DNA of 64,000 nucleotides from Pleomorphomonas oryzae DSM 16300 (GCF_000422965.1 NZ_AUHB01000007.1:186001-250000); one strand, 5' to 3'. Shown: positions 21,896 to 33,690, numbered from the stretch's first letter. Notes: a model not told the origin generated them from the letters alone. Numbers and translations: made by a program.

Positions 21896-22414
21896 ATGAG
21901 GGCGGCGAGGCTACGGGCGGCGGCGATTCTGGCCGCGGGGCTGCTGCTCGCGAGTCCCTCGCTGGCTCAGAATGTAACCGTCGGCAGTTCCGGCCTGCCG
22001 GTGCCGCGCTTCGTCAGCCTGAAATCAGATTCCGTCAACGTTCGTCAGGGGCCGTCGCGCGATCAGGCCATCGTTTGGCGCTACGTGCGTGCCGGCATGC
22101 CGGTGGAGATCACCCAGGAATTTGAGAACTGGCGGCGTATCCGCGACTTCGAGGGCGGCGAGGGATGGGTGTTCCATTCGCTCCTGTCGGGAACGCGCAC
22201 GGCGATCGTCGCGCCTTGGGCTGCCGATAAGACACTGATCGATCTGCATGCCAGTCCCAACGACACTAGCCGCGTCACCGCCCGTGTCGAGCCGAAGGTT
22301 CAGGCACCGGTCGAAAAATGCGACGGCACCTGGTGTCGGCTCGACGGCAAGGGCTTTTCCGGCTGGATTGCCCAGGGGTCACTCTGGGGCGTCTATCCGG
22401 ACGAGAAATTCTGA
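21896..22414 (+). CDS. Secreted protein with SH3-type domains
   Basis: 172 aa. It begins with a signal peptide (MRAARLRAAAILAAGLLLAS, cleavage near SLAQ). The mature part holds two bacterial SH3-like segments: SLKSDSVNVRQGPSRDQAIV with WRYVRAGMPVEI, and a second around CDGTWCRLDGKGFSGWIAQG. This type of protein is usually periplasmic and may bind cell wall. The ATG at 21896 gives a proper signal peptide; an upstream TTG at 21854 would place 14 extra residues in front. It ends 4 bases before the convergent gshB stop. Confidence 0.82.
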   Translation: MRAARLRAAAILAAGLLLASPSLAQNVTVGSSGLPVPRFVSLKSDSVNVRQGPSRDQAIVWRYVRAGMPVEITQEFENWRRIRDFEGGEGWVFHSLLSGTRTAIVAPWAADKTLIDLHASPNDTSRVTARVEPKVQAPVEKCDGTWCRLDGKGFSGWIAQGSLWGVYPDEKF

Positions 22415-22418
22415 TCTT

Positions 22419-23357
22419 TCAGAAGTGGGTTTCGATGGCATCCCATATCAGGGCTGCGACATCGGGACCGCCGAACCGCTTGATGGCGCGGATACCGGTC
22501 GGTGACGTCACGTTGATTTCAGTCAGCTTGTCGCCGATCACGTCGATACCGACGAAGATCAGGCCACGATCCTTGAGCTCCGGTCCGATCGCCTCGCAGA
22601 TCTCGAGATCGCGCTTGCTGACCTCCGTATTGGCCGCTGCGCCGCCCCGCACCATGTTGGAACGGAGATCGCCCTCGGCCGGCACGCGGTTGACGAGGCC
22701 GGCAAATTTGCCGTCGACGAGGATGATGCGCTTGTCGCCGGCCCGGACGGCCGGCAGGTAGCGCTGGGCGATGAAGGGATCGCGCGACTGCGTCAGGAAC
22801 AGTTCGAGGAAGGCACTGAAATTGTCGTCGTCGGGTTTCACGTGGTAAACGCCCTGGCCGCCGGCCCCGTAAAGCGGCTTCAGCACGATGTCGCCGAACT
22901 CGGCTCGGAAGGCTTTGATCTCGTCAGGGTCGCGCGTGATGATCGTCTCCGGCATCAGCTCCGGATAGTCCATCACCAACAGCTTTTCCGGCGCGTCACG
23001 CACCTCGGCCGGGTCGTTGACCACCAATGTCGAGGGATGGATGCGCTCGAGCATGTAGGTGGTGGAGAGATAGGCCATGTCGAAGGGCGGATCCTGCCGG
23101 AGCAGCACCACGTCGAGCGTCGAAAGGTCGGTCTTTTCCGGCGAGCCCAGTGTGAAATGATTACTGGGCTCGTCGCGCACCGCCACCGGCTCGATCGCCG
23201 CGGTCACCCGGCCTGAGCGCAGGGTCAGCTTGTCGGGCGTATAGTGGAACAGGCTGTGGCCACGTTTCTGCGCCTCCAGCATCAGCGCGAAGGTGGAGTC
23301 GCCGGCGAGGCGGATCGAGGCGATATGGTCCATCTGGACGGCGACGGAAAGGCTCAT
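22419..23357 (-). CDS. gshB: Glutathione synthetase
   Basis: 312 aa ATP-grasp ligase that joins gamma-glutamylcysteine and glycine. Visible are [20 protein letters not shown] at the N-terminus, [20 protein letters not shown], the ATP-grasp segment [18 protein letters not shown], and the C-terminal [20 protein letters not shown] that ligates metal and substrate. The start at MSLSVAVQ gives the normal family length; a longer frame adds 21 residues of no homology. It lies 75 bases downstream of yraN on the same strand and probably shares its transcript. Confidence 0.95.
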   Translation of the reverse strand: MSLSVAVQMDHIASIRLAGDSTFALMLEAQKRGHSLFHYTPDKLTLRSGRVTAAIEPVAVRDEPSNHFTLGSPEKTDLSTLDVVLLRQDPPFDMAYLSTTYMLERIHPSTLVVNDPAEVRDAPEKLLVMDYPELMPETIITRDPDEIKAFRAEFGDIVLKPLYGAGGQGVYHVKPDDDNFSAFLELFLTQSRDPFIAQRYLPAVRAGDKRIILVDGKFAGLVNRVPAEGDLRSNMVRGGAAANTEVSKRDLEICEAIGPELKDRGLIFVGIDVIGDKLTEINVTSPTGIRAIKRFGGPDVAALIWDAIETHF

Positions 23358-23432
23358 GGCAACAACTCGTCTTCGGGAAGGGACGCCGCCGTTTATGGGC
23401 GGCTTCCGGCTGCCGCGCAACGGGAAAGCACT

Positions 23433-23789
23433 TCACGAAAAAGCGTTCTCAATATGGTACGGCCAGCGGCGCGGGCGAACCACCACGAGATCGAAGCGCA
23501 GCGTAAAGTCCGAAAACTGCGGATGCCGGGCCAGATAAAGATCAGCCGCGGCCTCGATGCGGCGGTAGCCTTCGGCGGCAATTGCTTCCAGGCCAGCTTC
23601 TAAGGTTGGCCGCGCCTTCACTTCGACGAAAGCCAGCACATGGCCGCGTCGCGCCACGATGTCGATTTCACCAAGCGACGTCCGGTAACGGGTCGCCAGC
23701 ACGCGGTAGCCCTTGAAGCGCAGCATCCAGGCGGCAAGCCCTTCGGCCACCAAACCACGGGCATGCCCGGCCCGGCGGTCGGCAGTCAT
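23433..23789 (-). CDS. yraN: YraN family protein (UPF0102, endonuclease-like fold)
   Basis: 118 aa. GEIDIVARRGHVLAFVEVKA carries the D-(x)n-E-x-K pattern of a restriction-endonuclease-like core, and an N-terminal GLVAEGLAAWMLRFKGYRVL is typical of UPF0102. Function is not established; a nuclease role is inferred from fold. Its start overlaps the rsmI stop by 4 bases (ATGA), so translation is coupled. rsmI-yraN-gshB is a common rhizobial order. Confidence 0.88.
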   Translation of the reverse strand: MTADRRAGHARGLVAEGLAAWMLRFKGYRVLATRYRTSLGEIDIVARRGHVLAFVEVKARPTLEAGLEAIAAEGYRRIEAAADLYLARHPQFSDFTLRFDLVVVRPRRWPYHIENAFS

Positions 23790-24712
23790 TCCACTTCACC
23801 GCCGCCGGCATCGATGATCGCCTTGAGCTTCAGGGCCAACGCATAGACATCCTTGCGCGGCCGACCCGTAGCCTTTGCTACCTCGGCGGCTGCCTGGCCT
23901 GTCCCCTTGGTTTCAAGCGCGGCCAAAAGCAAGGCCTCGAGATCGGCATCGGCTGACTGCTCGCCTAAGGGAGCGCCGACCACCAGCACGATCTCGCCGC
24001 GTGGCGGGTCCGCTTCGGCGCCGACCGCCAACTCGGCCAGAGAGCCGCGCCGCACCTCCTCGAAGCGCTTGGTCAGTTCGCGACAGAGCGCTGCCGGGCG
24101 ATCGCGGCCCAGAACTTCGGCCATGTCGGCAAGTGTTTCCGCTGCCCGATGCGGTGATTCGTAGACGACAAGCGTCGCCGGCACGGCGCGAAACTCACCG
24201 AGGCGATTGCGGCGGGCACCGGCCTTGTGCGGCAGAAAGCCCAGGAACAGGAATGTATCGGTAGGCAGGCCGGCAGCCACCAGCGCCGATAAGATGGCCG
24301 AGGCGCCCGGGATGGGAAAGACTCGAATGCCTTCGGCAAGCGCCTCTTCCACCAACTTGTAGCCGGGATCGGAGATCAAAGGCGTACCGGCATCGGAGAC
24401 CAGCGCGAGGCGCATGCCGCCTCGCAGCATGGCCAGCAGGCGCGGCCGCTCGCGAGCGGCGTTATGCTCGTGATAGATGGCGAGCGGCTTTCGGATGCCA
24501 TAACGGTCGAGCAGGACGGCGGTAACGCGGCTATCTTCGCAAATGATGAGGTCGGCGCCACCCAACACATCGAGCGCCCTGAGCGAAATGTCCGAAAGGT
24601 TGCCGATCGGTGTCGCCACCGGGTAAAGACCCGGCTCGATCGGCTTGCCGGCGAAGGCTGTGCCGTCAATGGCATAGCCGGTTGTGATGGCCTTGCCGCC
24701 CGCCTCGGTCAT
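23786..24712 (-). CDS. rsmI: 16S rRNA 2'-O-ribose C1402 methyltransferase
   Basis: 308 aa SAM-dependent tetrapyrrole-methylase-fold enzyme that methylates the 16S rRNA decoding centre. Motifs: GLYPVATPIGNLSDISLRAL near the N-terminus, LIICEDSRVTAVLLDRYGI, LVSDAGTPLISDPGYKLV, PIPGASAILSALVAAGLPT, FLGFLPHKAGARRNRLGEF and YESPHRAAETLADM. The C-terminal helix region GTGQAAAEVAKATGRPRKDV is the usual RsmI tail. Its start overlaps the Dabb gene stop by 4 bases and its end overlaps yraN by 4, so the three form one operon. Confidence 0.96.
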   Translation of the reverse strand: MTEAGGKAITTGYAIDGTAFAGKPIEPGLYPVATPIGNLSDISLRALDVLGGADLIICEDSRVTAVLLDRYGIRKPLAIYHEHNAARERPRLLAMLRGGMRLALVSDAGTPLISDPGYKLVEEALAEGIRVFPIPGASAILSALVAAGLPTDTFLFLGFLPHKAGARRNRLGEFRAVPATLVVYESPHRAAETLADMAEVLGRDRPAALCRELTKRFEEVRRGSLAELAVGAEADPPRGEIVLVVGAPLGEQSADADLEALLLAALETKGTGQAAAEVAKATGRPRKDVYALALKLKAIIDAGGGEVE

Positions 24713-25014
24713 GATGACTGCTGATCCTCCCTCGCCGCGATGTCGGCGGCCATGCGCAGATCACGGATCGGCCGTACGGCAGCGATCGATGCTTCGTAGC
24801 TCGGGTGGGCCTTGAAGGCTTCGAGAGCGGCGACGTCGGTGAATTCGCCGTAAACGACGAAGTCGACGTCGTTGCCGAGGCTATCGAGCTTCAGGTTTTC
24901 GCCGACTTCCAGACGCAGGGCATGCGGATTGGCTTCGAGCAGACGGAGACCTTCGAGCACCTGCTGGCGATGAGCGGCTGAACGGACGGAGAAGTAGACG
25001 ATGTGCCTGATCAT
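24709..25014 (-). CDS. Dabb (stress-responsive alpha/beta barrel) family protein
   Basis: 101 aa. It starts MIRHIVYFSVRSAAHRQQVL, the usual Dabb opening, and has VDFVVYGEFTDVAALEAFKA with HPSYEASIAAVRPI later. Dabb proteins are small dimeric ferredoxin-like barrels of mostly unknown role. AAGGGAA upstream sets ATG 25014; an in-frame start at 25068 adds 18 unrelated residues. It heads the Dabb-rsmI-yraN-gshB run and is divergent from the LpoA-like gene. Confidence 0.85.
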   Translation of the reverse strand: MIRHIVYFSVRSAAHRQQVLEGLRLLEANPHALRLEVGENLKLDSLGNDVDFVVYGEFTDVAALEAFKAHPSYEASIAAVRPIRDLRMAADIAAREDQQSS

Positions 25015-25200
25015 GGAATTCCCTTGGTCGGCGCCCCAAGCCGTAGTTTCTAGCTCCCAAAACCACACTTCGGCGGGAAAATCGAGCCACCCAGACCGAT
25101 TCCTGGCCTCTCCACCGGTAAATGGTACGTAAGGAGTTGCATCTACGGCCGTTTATCATTGAAATGGGACCAGATGCTTTTGCGGCGGAAGGTTAAGACG

Positions 25201-26457
25201 ATGATCCGTGAGGATGGCAGGGTTGCGAACGGCGCGGCCGATACGGCCGTGTCCGCCGAGATGGATGACCCGCGCATGAAGGCGGCCGGGCTGAGCCGGC
25301 GACTGGCTTTGCTCCTGATGGGCGGCGCGGCAGTTGCCGCCTGTTCGCCGATGAGCAGGTCGAGCGGTGGCGATACGCTCCTGCCTCCTCCGACCACCGG
25401 GCCGGCTGTGTCGGGTGAAGTGCTGGGCACGGGCACGGTGCGTGTGGCGCTTCTCCTGCCGAAAACGGCGCCTGGCAATGGCGCCGCACTGGCAACTGCC
25501 ATGCAGAATGCCGCATCGCTCGGCCTCAGCGACTTTTCCGGCAACGACCTGACCGTCATGGTCAAGGACACGCGCGGCACCTCCGAGGGCGCCGCCGAAG
25601 CGGCGCGGCAGGCAATTTCCGAAGGGGCCGAGTTGATTCTCGGCCCGGTCTTTGCCGCCGAAGTGGCTGGTGTCGGCCCGGTGGCGCGCGCTGCCAACAT
25701 ACCGGTCATTGCCTTCTCCTCCGATCCTTCGGTTGCGGCGGCTGGCGTCTATATCCTGGGCTTTCTCGTCGACGGGCAGGTGCGCCGCGTCGTTGCCGAA
25801 GCGGCAAAGTCCGGCCGCAAGTCGATCGCCGCCATCATGTCGCAGAGCGCCTTTGGCAATCTCGCCGAAGCGTCGCTGCGTCAAGAAGCGGGCCGCTATG
25901 GCATGCGGGTTGTCGCTGTCGAGCGATACCCAGCTGGCGGGGAGGCGCAGGCGGTCGCGGCCATCGCCGCCGTTGGCACGCAGATCGATTGCATTCTGCT
26001 GCCCGAAGGTGTCGGTGTGGCGACGACCATCGCCCGGTCGCTACGGTCGGCCGGCGTCGATCTCGCTCGTATCAAGTTGCTCGGCACCGGTGTCTGGAAC
26101 GACCCGGCCGTTTACAACGATCCCTCGCTTGTCGGCGGATGGTTCCCGTCGCCGGAAGTGTCCGGCTTCTCCACCTTCGCCAGCCACTATCGCTCGGCAT
26201 ATGGCAGCGAGCCGCCACTCACCGCCTCCCTCGCCTATGATGCGGTGGTGCTGGCAGCGGGCCTTGCCAAGACGGCCGGAGCCCAGCGCTTCCAGCTGTC
26301 GGTCATCACCAACCCAGAGGGGTTCCTGTCGGCGGTCAATGGCCTGTTCCGCTTCAATGCGGTTGGCACCAACGATCGCGGTCTTGCCGTCTACGAGGTG
26401 ACGGGCTCGACACCGTCGCTGGTTTCCGCCGCTCCGCGCGCCTTCACCGGCGCCTGA
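25201..26457 (+). CDS. LpoA-like penicillin-binding-protein activator lipoprotein
   Basis: 418 aa. A lipoprotein signal is present: RRLALLLMGGAAVAACSPMS has the lipobox AVAAC, giving a Cys-anchored protein ~45 residues from the chosen start. The rest is a type-1 periplasmic-binding-protein fold (VRVALLLPKTAPGNGAALAT, EGAELILGPVFAAEVAGVGP, PVIAFSSDPSVAAAGVYILG). This matches the alphaproteobacterial penicillin-binding-protein activator family near rsmI. The start is uncertain: ATG 25201 has GGAAGG upstream, while ATG 25276 would put the signal peptide at the very N-terminus. Probably acts on peptidoglycan synthases from the membrane. Confidence 0.83.
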   Translation: MIREDGRVANGAADTAVSAEMDDPRMKAAGLSRRLALLLMGGAAVAACSPMSRSSGGDTLLPPPTTGPAVSGEVLGTGTVRVALLLPKTAPGNGAALATAMQNAASLGLSDFSGNDLTVMVKDTRGTSEGAAEAARQAISEGAELILGPVFAAEVAGVGPVARAANIPVIAFSSDPSVAAAGVYILGFLVDGQVRRVVAEAAKSGRKSIAAIMSQSAFGNLAEASLRQEAGRYGMRVVAVERYPAGGEAQAVAAIAAVGTQIDCILLPEGVGVATTIARSLRSAGVDLARIKLLGTGVWNDPAVYNDPSLVGGWFPSPEVSGFSTFASHYRSAYGSEPPLTASLAYDAVVLAAGLAKTAGAQRFQLSVITNPEGFLSAVNGLFRFNAVGTNDRGLAVYEVTGSTPSLVSAAPRAFTGA

Positions 26458-26519
26458 CGACTGGCATTCTCTACCGATCGGAACAGCGGCTGTGGCCGCC
26501 GTTGCCGTCAGGCTGTGAC

Positions 26520-27179
26520 ATGATGTCCCCATTCCTGGTCAAGATCTGCGGTCTCTCCACGTCGGAAAGCCTGGAATGGGCGCTTTCCGCCGGCGCCGAT
26601 CTTGTCGGCTTCGTTTACTTTCAGAAGAGCCCACGCCATCTTTCGGCAGAAGCGGCCGCCCTTCTGGCCCGCCAGGTGAAGGGACGGGCAAAGACGGTGG
26701 TCTTGACGGTCGACGCCACCGACGACCTTCTCGACCATCTGATGGCAACGATTGCTCCGGATTTCGTTCAGTTGCACGGTCGCGAGAGTCCCGACCGGGT
26801 TGCCGAGGTGCGGCGGCGGGTTGGCCGGCCGGTCATCAAGGCACTGGGCATTGGCACTGCCGAGGACGTTGCGACCGCTCGTTCCTATTCCGGCGTTGCC
26901 GATCTTCTTCTCTTCGATGCCAAGCCACCCAAGGATTCCAGCCGACCCGGCGGACTGGGTGTCACCTTCGACTGGTCGTTGCTTGAAGGGGCATCGTCGC
27001 CCTTCTTGCTTTCCGGCGGGCTTGACCCTACCAACGTCTATGACGCGGTCCGGCAGGTGCGGCCTTCGGGGGTCGACGTGTCTTCCGGCGTCGAGAGTGC
27101 ACCAGGCCAGAAGGACGAGGCCCGCATTCGCGCCTTCGTGGCAGCGGCGCGGGCGGCGAGTGAAGAGGGGCAACGATGA
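26520..27179 (+). CDS. trpF: Phosphoribosylanthranilate isomerase
   Basis: 219 aa TIM barrel, third step of tryptophan synthesis. [20 protein letters not shown] holds the conserved Lys-Ile-Cys-Gly catalytic segment. [37 protein letters not shown] and [20 protein letters not shown], with the phosphate-binding Ser-Ser-Gly-Val-Glu and catalytic Asp, are intact. Two adjacent ATG codons (26520, 26523) are possible starts. Its stop overlaps trpB by 4 bases. Confidence 0.95.
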   Translation: MMSPFLVKICGLSTSESLEWALSAGADLVGFVYFQKSPRHLSAEAAALLARQVKGRAKTVVLTVDATDDLLDHLMATIAPDFVQLHGRESPDRVAEVRRRVGRPVIKALGIGTAEDVATARSYSGVADLLLFDAKPPKDSSRPGGLGVTFDWSLLEGASSPFLLSGGLDPTNVYDAVRQVRPSGVDVSSGVESAPGQKDEARIRAFVAAARAASEEGQR

Positions 27180-28396
27180 GCGAGGCGACGCCGAATTCCT
27201 TCCGGACCGGACCGGACGAGCGCGGCCATTTCGGCATTTTCGGCGGCCGTTACGTTGCCGAGACTCTGATGCCGCTGATCCTCGAGCTCGACAAGGCTTA
27301 TGAGGCCGCCAAGGCCGACCCGGCCTTCCACGCCGAGCTCAAGGGGTTGAACGCCACCTATACCGGCCGTCCGAGTCCGCTCTATTTCGCTGAGCGGCTG
27401 TCCGCCCATCTCGGCGGCGCCAAGATTTATCTGAAGCGCGAAGAGCTCAATCACACCGGCAGCCACAAGATCAACAACTGCCTTGGGCAGATCTTGCTCG
27501 CCCGCCGCATGGGCAAGACTCGGATCATCGCCGAGACCGGTGCCGGCCAGCACGGCGTCGCCTCGGCCACCGTCTGCGCCCGCTTCGGTTATCCGTGCGA
27601 AGTCTACATGGGCGCCACCGATGTCGAGCGGCAGAAGCCCAACGTCTTCCGCATGCAGCTGCTGGGCGCTGAGGTGCATCCCGTCACCGCCGGCAACGGC
27701 ACGCTGAAGGACGCCATGAACGAGGCGTTGCGCGACTGGGTAACCAACGTCGAGACCACCTATTACATGATCGGCACAGCGGCTGGCCCGCATCCCTATC
27801 CGGCCATGGTGCGCGATTTCCAGTCGGTGATCGGCAACGAGACGCGCGAGCAGATCCTTGCCGTCGAAGGTCGCCTGCCCGACCTCATCATCGCAGCCGT
27901 CGGCGGCGGCTCCAATGCCATCGGCATTTTTCATCCCTTCCTGGACGATCCTGACGTTCGCATCGTCGGCGTCGAGGCGGGTGGCCATGGCATGAACGTC
28001 TACAACGGTCATGCTGCGTCGCTGAACGGCGGCAAGCCGGGCGTGCTGCACGGCAACCGCACCTATCTCCTTCAGGACGACGACGGTCAGATCCTTGAAG
28101 GGCATTCGATCTCGGCCGGTCTCGACTATCCCGGCATCGGCCCTGAGCATTCCTGGCTGAACGACACCGGGCGCGTCACCTACGTGCCCGCCACCGACCA
28201 GGAGGCGCTCGACGCCTTCCAGACCCTTACCAAGGTCGAGGGCATCATCCCGGCGCTGGAAAGCGCCCATGCCGTCGCCGAGGCGATCAAGCGCGCGCCG
28301 ACAATGGGCAAGGAAGAAATCATCGTCGTCAACCTGTCCGGCCGCGGCGACAAGGACGTCTTCACCGTCGGCAAGATCCTGGGAGTCGATCTGTGA
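27176..28396 (+). CDS. trpB: Tryptophan synthase beta chain
   Basis: 406 aa PLP enzyme that joins indole and serine. The PLP lysine lies in [20 protein letters not shown] (His-Lys, ~90-91). [20 protein letters not shown], the Gly-rich phosphate cup [16 protein letters not shown], and the C-terminal [19 protein letters not shown] are all as expected. ATGA overlaps with trpF upstream and GTGA overlap with trpA downstream show translational coupling, suited to an alpha2beta2 complex. Confidence 0.98.
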   Translation: MSEATPNSFRTGPDERGHFGIFGGRYVAETLMPLILELDKAYEAAKADPAFHAELKGLNATYTGRPSPLYFAERLSAHLGGAKIYLKREELNHTGSHKINNCLGQILLARRMGKTRIIAETGAGQHGVASATVCARFGYPCEVYMGATDVERQKPNVFRMQLLGAEVHPVTAGNGTLKDAMNEALRDWVTNVETTYYMIGTAAGPHPYPAMVRDFQSVIGNETREQILAVEGRLPDLIIAAVGGGSNAIGIFHPFLDDPDVRIVGVEAGGHGMNVYNGHAASLNGGKPGVLHGNRTYLLQDDDGQILEGHSISAGLDYPGIGPEHSWLNDTGRVTYVPATDQEALDAFQTLTKVEGIIPALESAHAVAEAIKRAPTMGKEEIIVVNLSGRGDKDVFTVGKILGVDL

Positions 28397-29229
28397 GTTC
28401 CCTTCCCGTCACCCGTATCGACGCCCGCGTCGCGAAGCTGAAAGCCGAGGGACGAGCGGCGCTGGTCACCTTCGTCACCGCCGGCGATCCCGACACGGAC
28501 ACCTCGCTAGCCATCCTGAAGGCGCTGCCGGGCGCTGGTGCCGACATCATCGAGTTCGGCATGCCCTTCTCTGATCCCATGGCTGAAGGGCCACCGATCC
28601 AGGCCGCCGACATCCGCGCGCTCGCTGCCGGCCAGACCATGGTGAAAACGCTGGAGCAGGTGCGAGCCTTCCGCGCCGGCGATAACGAAACACCGATCGT
28701 GCTGATGGGCTACTACAACCCCATCTACATTTACGGCGTCGAGCGCTTCGTTTCCGACGCCAAGGCAGCCGGCGTCGACGGGCTGATCGTCGTTGACCTG
28801 CCGCCGGAAGAGGACGAGGAACTGTGCCTGCCGGCGATCCGGGCCGGCATCAGCTTCATCCGCCTGGCAACGCCAACGTCGGATGACAAGCGCCTGCCGG
28901 TGCTGCTGAGGAATTCCTCCGGCTTCGTCTATTACGTCTCGGTGCTGGGCGTCACCGGCGTCAAGTCGGCCGCGGCCGGCGACGTTGCCACGGCCGTGTC
29001 CCGTATCAAGGCGCATACGCCGCTGCCGGTCATGGTCGGCTTCGGCGTCAAGACCGGCGAGCAGGCGGCAGCCATTGCCGCACATGCAGACGGCGTGGTG
29101 GTCGGCTCGGCGCTGGTCAACGCGGTGCGCGATACGCTCGTGGATGGCAAGGCGACCGCCTCCACCGTCAAGGCCGTTACGAATCTTGTCGCCGATCTGG
29201 CAGCCGGCGTACGGCGCGGGCGCAAATGA
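28393..29229 (+). CDS. trpA: Tryptophan synthase alpha chain
   Basis: 278 aa TIM barrel that cleaves indole-3-glycerol phosphate. The GTG start at 28393 overlaps the trpB stop. [19 protein letters not shown] and [20 protein letters not shown] hold the catalytic Glu. [16 protein letters not shown] holds the catalytic Asp, and [18 protein letters not shown] the phosphate-binding loop. It ends the trpFBA operon, followed by a strong stem-loop. Confidence 0.97.
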   Translation: MSSLPVTRIDARVAKLKAEGRAALVTFVTAGDPDTDTSLAILKALPGAGADIIEFGMPFSDPMAEGPPIQAADIRALAAGQTMVKTLEQVRAFRAGDNETPIVLMGYYNPIYIYGVERFVSDAKAAGVDGLIVVDLPPEEDEELCLPAIRAGISFIRLATPTSDDKRLPVLLRNSSGFVYYVSVLGVTGVKSAAAGDVATAVSRIKAHTPLPVMVGFGVKTGEQAAAIAAHADGVVVGSALVNAVRDTLVDGKATASTVKAVTNLVADLAAGVRRGRK

Positions 29230-29235
29230 TCAGGT

Positions 29236-29263
29236 GAGGAGCAGCGAAGTCTGCTCCTCTTCT
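29236..29263. terminator. Probable bidirectional terminator between trpA and the FUSC gene
   Basis: GAGGAGCAG-CGAAGT-CTGCTCCTC is a perfect 9-bp stem, followed on the plus strand by TTCTAG. It lies between convergent stop codons, so it may serve both genes. The T tract is poor in both directions. Confidence 0.5.
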
Positions 29264-29275
29264 AGCAAGGAAGAT

Positions 29276-30334
29276 CTAGGCTTTCGGAAGCTGTCCGAGA
29301 CGGTCCGGTTCGGTCGTAGCTGGCCGCCGGTGCGGCAGCGGTGCCGACACGAGAAGGGCGGCGAGGCCACCGATGACTGTCGCGAGCAGCCGGTGCTCGG
29401 CGTTGCCGATGGCATCGCCCTGGCCGAGCGACACGAGAAAGACAACCGTTATGGTGACTGCGGCGGAGAAAACCTCGTAGCTCGCCTTTTGCACCGAGTA
29501 GGTAAAGGCGACGACGACAATGGCGCTGATCGTCAGACCGAGGTGTCCGATGGCAAAGCCTCCGGCCCACAGCGAGGCCAGCAGGCAGCCGCCCGCCGTA
29601 CCCAGCAGTCGCGACCATCCACGCGCCCGGGTGTCGTGAAGGCCGGGCTTCAGGACGATGAGGGCGGTGATCGGCGCCCAATAGTCAAAGGCAAGACCGA
29701 TCCCGCTGGCAACCGATAGGCTGAGCAGCACCGCCAACGCTGCGCGGATCGCATGCGCAACGGCCAGTGATTGCTGGAAGTCTCGGCGCGCCATCGTCAG
29801 CGGCAGGCGTCGGAGCGGCGTCGGAAGGAGGGCGGCGATCGCCGCCACCGTGGCGATTTCCACCATTCCGCCGGCCGTCATGGCAAGCGCGCGCTCCCCG
29901 GCGGCTTCCAGCCCACCAGGGAAATATCCGGCCATCATGAAGGCGATCACGACCTGCAGCGTCACCCACCAGAAATCTTCATTGGACAGGGCGAACACGG
30001 CACAGAGCGCCGCCAGACCGGCCGAGACGATTGCCAAGATTGGAAACCAGGCTCCCGCAACGGTGCCCAGGGCTCCTGCCAGCGCCATTCCAGTCATGGC
30101 AGCGGCCATCGCTCCCCATCGCTGTCCGAGGAGGTCGCGAGATAGGCCGAATCCCACCGAAAAGGCCGCGCCGGCGGCGATGGCCGCATGAAGCGGATCG
30201 GTGATGAGCCGTCCGGCAAGCAGGACGATCGCGACGCCCGGAATCCCGACCAGCCCGAGCCGCCAGTGAAACGGGCGGATCAGCCCGAAGAGCTTTTCGG
30301 GTTGGCCTGTGAGGAGGGAAGGGTCCGTTCGCAT
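29276..30334 (-). CDS. FUSC-family inner-membrane protein
   Basis: 352 aa from MRTDPSLLTG (a start at 30364 is also possible). Two blocks of hydrophobic helices (~30-165 and ~210-340) flank a short cytosolic stretch LPTPLRRLPLTMARRDFQQS. The second block has YWAPITALIVLKPGLHDTRA with ARGWSRLLGTAGGCLLASLW, the FUSC/aromatic-acid-exporter signature with the R-x-x-G-T-x-x-G motif. Related proteins (YccS, AaeB) export aromatic acids or toxic compounds, or have no known role. It is convergent with trpA. Function is inferred from family only. Confidence 0.82.
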   Translation of the reverse strand: MRTDPSLLTGQPEKLFGLIRPFHWRLGLVGIPGVAIVLLAGRLITDPLHAAIAAGAAFSVGFGLSRDLLGQRWGAMAAAMTGMALAGALGTVAGAWFPILAIVSAGLAALCAVFALSNEDFWWVTLQVVIAFMMAGYFPGGLEAAGERALAMTAGGMVEIATVAAIAALLPTPLRRLPLTMARRDFQQSLAVAHAIRAALAVLLSLSVASGIGLAFDYWAPITALIVLKPGLHDTRARGWSRLLGTAGGCLLASLWAGGFAIGHLGLTISAIVVVAFTYSVQKASYEVFSAAVTITVVFLVSLGQGDAIGNAEHRLLATVIGGLAALLVSAPLPHRRPATTEPDRLGQLPKA

Positions 30335-30467
30335 AGTTCGGCTCAGTGCTATGATGCGTCGCATAAGGCGATACTGGACTGAGCCGCATTGGTTCCGCGC
30401 TTTCCGCCATCGACTGCTATGGCAGCGTCACCGGGGCCGATGTTCGGGAGAGATGCGCTTCCGAAGC

Positions 30468-30495
30468 CAAAAAAACGAGAGGCCTCTCTGGAGCC
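30468..30495 (-). terminator. Candidate terminator downstream of tRNA-Ala
   Basis: On the minus strand GAGAGGCCTCTC is self-complementary and is followed by GTTTTTTTGG, about 75 bases after the tRNA 3' end. Confidence 0.42.
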
Positions 30496-30564
30496 TGCCT
30501 AACGCAGACAAAGCCGAATGGGTAAATTCCCAATTCTCTTCGCTGCAATGCTCTAGAGAAATTT

Positions 30565-30640
30565 TGGTGGAGCTAAGCGGGATCGAACCGCTGACCTCCT
30601 GCATGCCATGCAGGCGCTCTCCCAGCTGAGCTATAGCCCC
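30565..30640 (-). tRNA. tRNA-Ala (anticodon GGC)
   Basis: 76 nt with encoded CCA. On the minus strand it opens GGGGCTATAGCTCAGCTGGG. The acceptor stem GGGGCTA pairs with TAGCTCC, the D arm is GCTC/GAGC, the anticodon stem is CCTGC/GCAGG around loop ATGGCAT (GGC anticodon), and the T arm contains GGTTCGATCC. It reads alanine codons GCC and GCU. Confidence 0.97.
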
Positions 30641-30725
30641 ATCGGTGTCGTTTCCGGTTTCGGAAGAAGCCATCATGCTTTCGCTTTCAGGCGTCGCCGG
30701 TGTGGGTGCCGGCTCGACGAGGCGG

Positions 30726-30754
30726 GATATACTCAGCATTCCCTCGCCGATCAA
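30726..30754 (-). promoter_or_regulatory. Promoter of tRNA-Ala
   Basis: On the minus strand TTGATC (30754-30749), a 17-base spacer and TATATC (30731-30726) make a good sigma70-type promoter, leaving a ~80-base leader before the tRNA 5' end. No gene between it and the tRNA explains it otherwise. Confidence 0.6.
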
Positions 30755-30857
30755 GAGGTTTTTCAGGCTGGGACGATTTTTCCGTCATCTTTTTGAAGAA
30801 TTGGCGGATTTCCGAGAAATTTTAAGGGGTTGTCGCCAGGCGCGATGCGTCGTCCTC

Positions 30858-30886
30858 AGAAAAGAAAGGCCGGCTGAGAGCCGGCC
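30858..30886 (-). terminator. Intrinsic terminator of the FYDLN-acid gene
   Basis: Read on the minus strand, GGCCGGC-TCTCA-GCCGGCC is a 7-bp GC stem followed by TTTCTTTTC, located 27 bases after the stop codon. Confidence 0.72.
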
Positions 30887-30913
30887 TCGATCGTTTCTGG
30901 ATGGAGGTAGAGC

Positions 30914-31294
30914 TCAGTGCTCTTCCTCGTCGCCGACGTCGCCGATCAGATCGGACATGTCGCCGCCATCCTCGTCCTCTTCCTCGAGGAACACGTCATC
31001 TTCCGGCGTCTCGTCCTCGATCTCGGGATCCTCGATATCGGGCACGTCATCGCCGTCGGCATCCTCGGCGTCCTCAAGGCTGACGAACTCTGGAGTGAGC
31101 GCGCCGACCTCGACGACCTCCTCCTCGGCGTCCTCTTCGTCGTCAATCGCAGTTGCCGGCCGCGCCCGTGCGGCTAGTCCGGCGTCGAACTGGGTGCCGC
31201 ATTTCGGGCAGAGAATCGGAGAGCGATTGAGGTCATAATACTTCGCGCCACAGTTGGGGCAAAGACGCTTCAGCCCAAGTTCAGGTTTCGCCAC
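30914..31294 (-). CDS. TIGR02300 family (FYDLN acid domain) protein
   Basis: 126 aa. The N-terminal half is a zinc ribbon: LKRLCPNCGAKYYDLNRSPI then LCPKCGTQFD, two CxxC pairs around the Tyr-Tyr-Asp-Leu-Asn motif that names the family. From residue ~50 it is extremely Asp/Glu-rich to the end and low complexity, so calculated pI is very low. The family is restricted largely to alphaproteobacteria and its function is unknown. A well-formed promoter lies just upstream and an intrinsic terminator downstream, so it is a single-gene unit. Confidence 0.92.
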   Translation of the reverse strand: MAKPELGLKRLCPNCGAKYYDLNRSPILCPKCGTQFDAGLAARARPATAIDDEEDAEEEVVEVGALTPEFVSLEDAEDADGDDVPDIEDPEIEDETPEDDVFLEEEDEDGGDMSDLIGDVGDEEEH

Positions 31295-33642
<2,348 letters not shown>

Positions 33643-33690
33643 GGCTCAGAGATCGGCATAAAAACGCGCGAAATTCCGCCTTTTTGTGCC

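Noticed and set aside
30309-30754. Short open frames on both strands across tRNA-Ala
   Set aside because: They translate the tRNA gene itself (for example the AIAQLGERL-type peptide on one strand), a well-known false-gene artefact.
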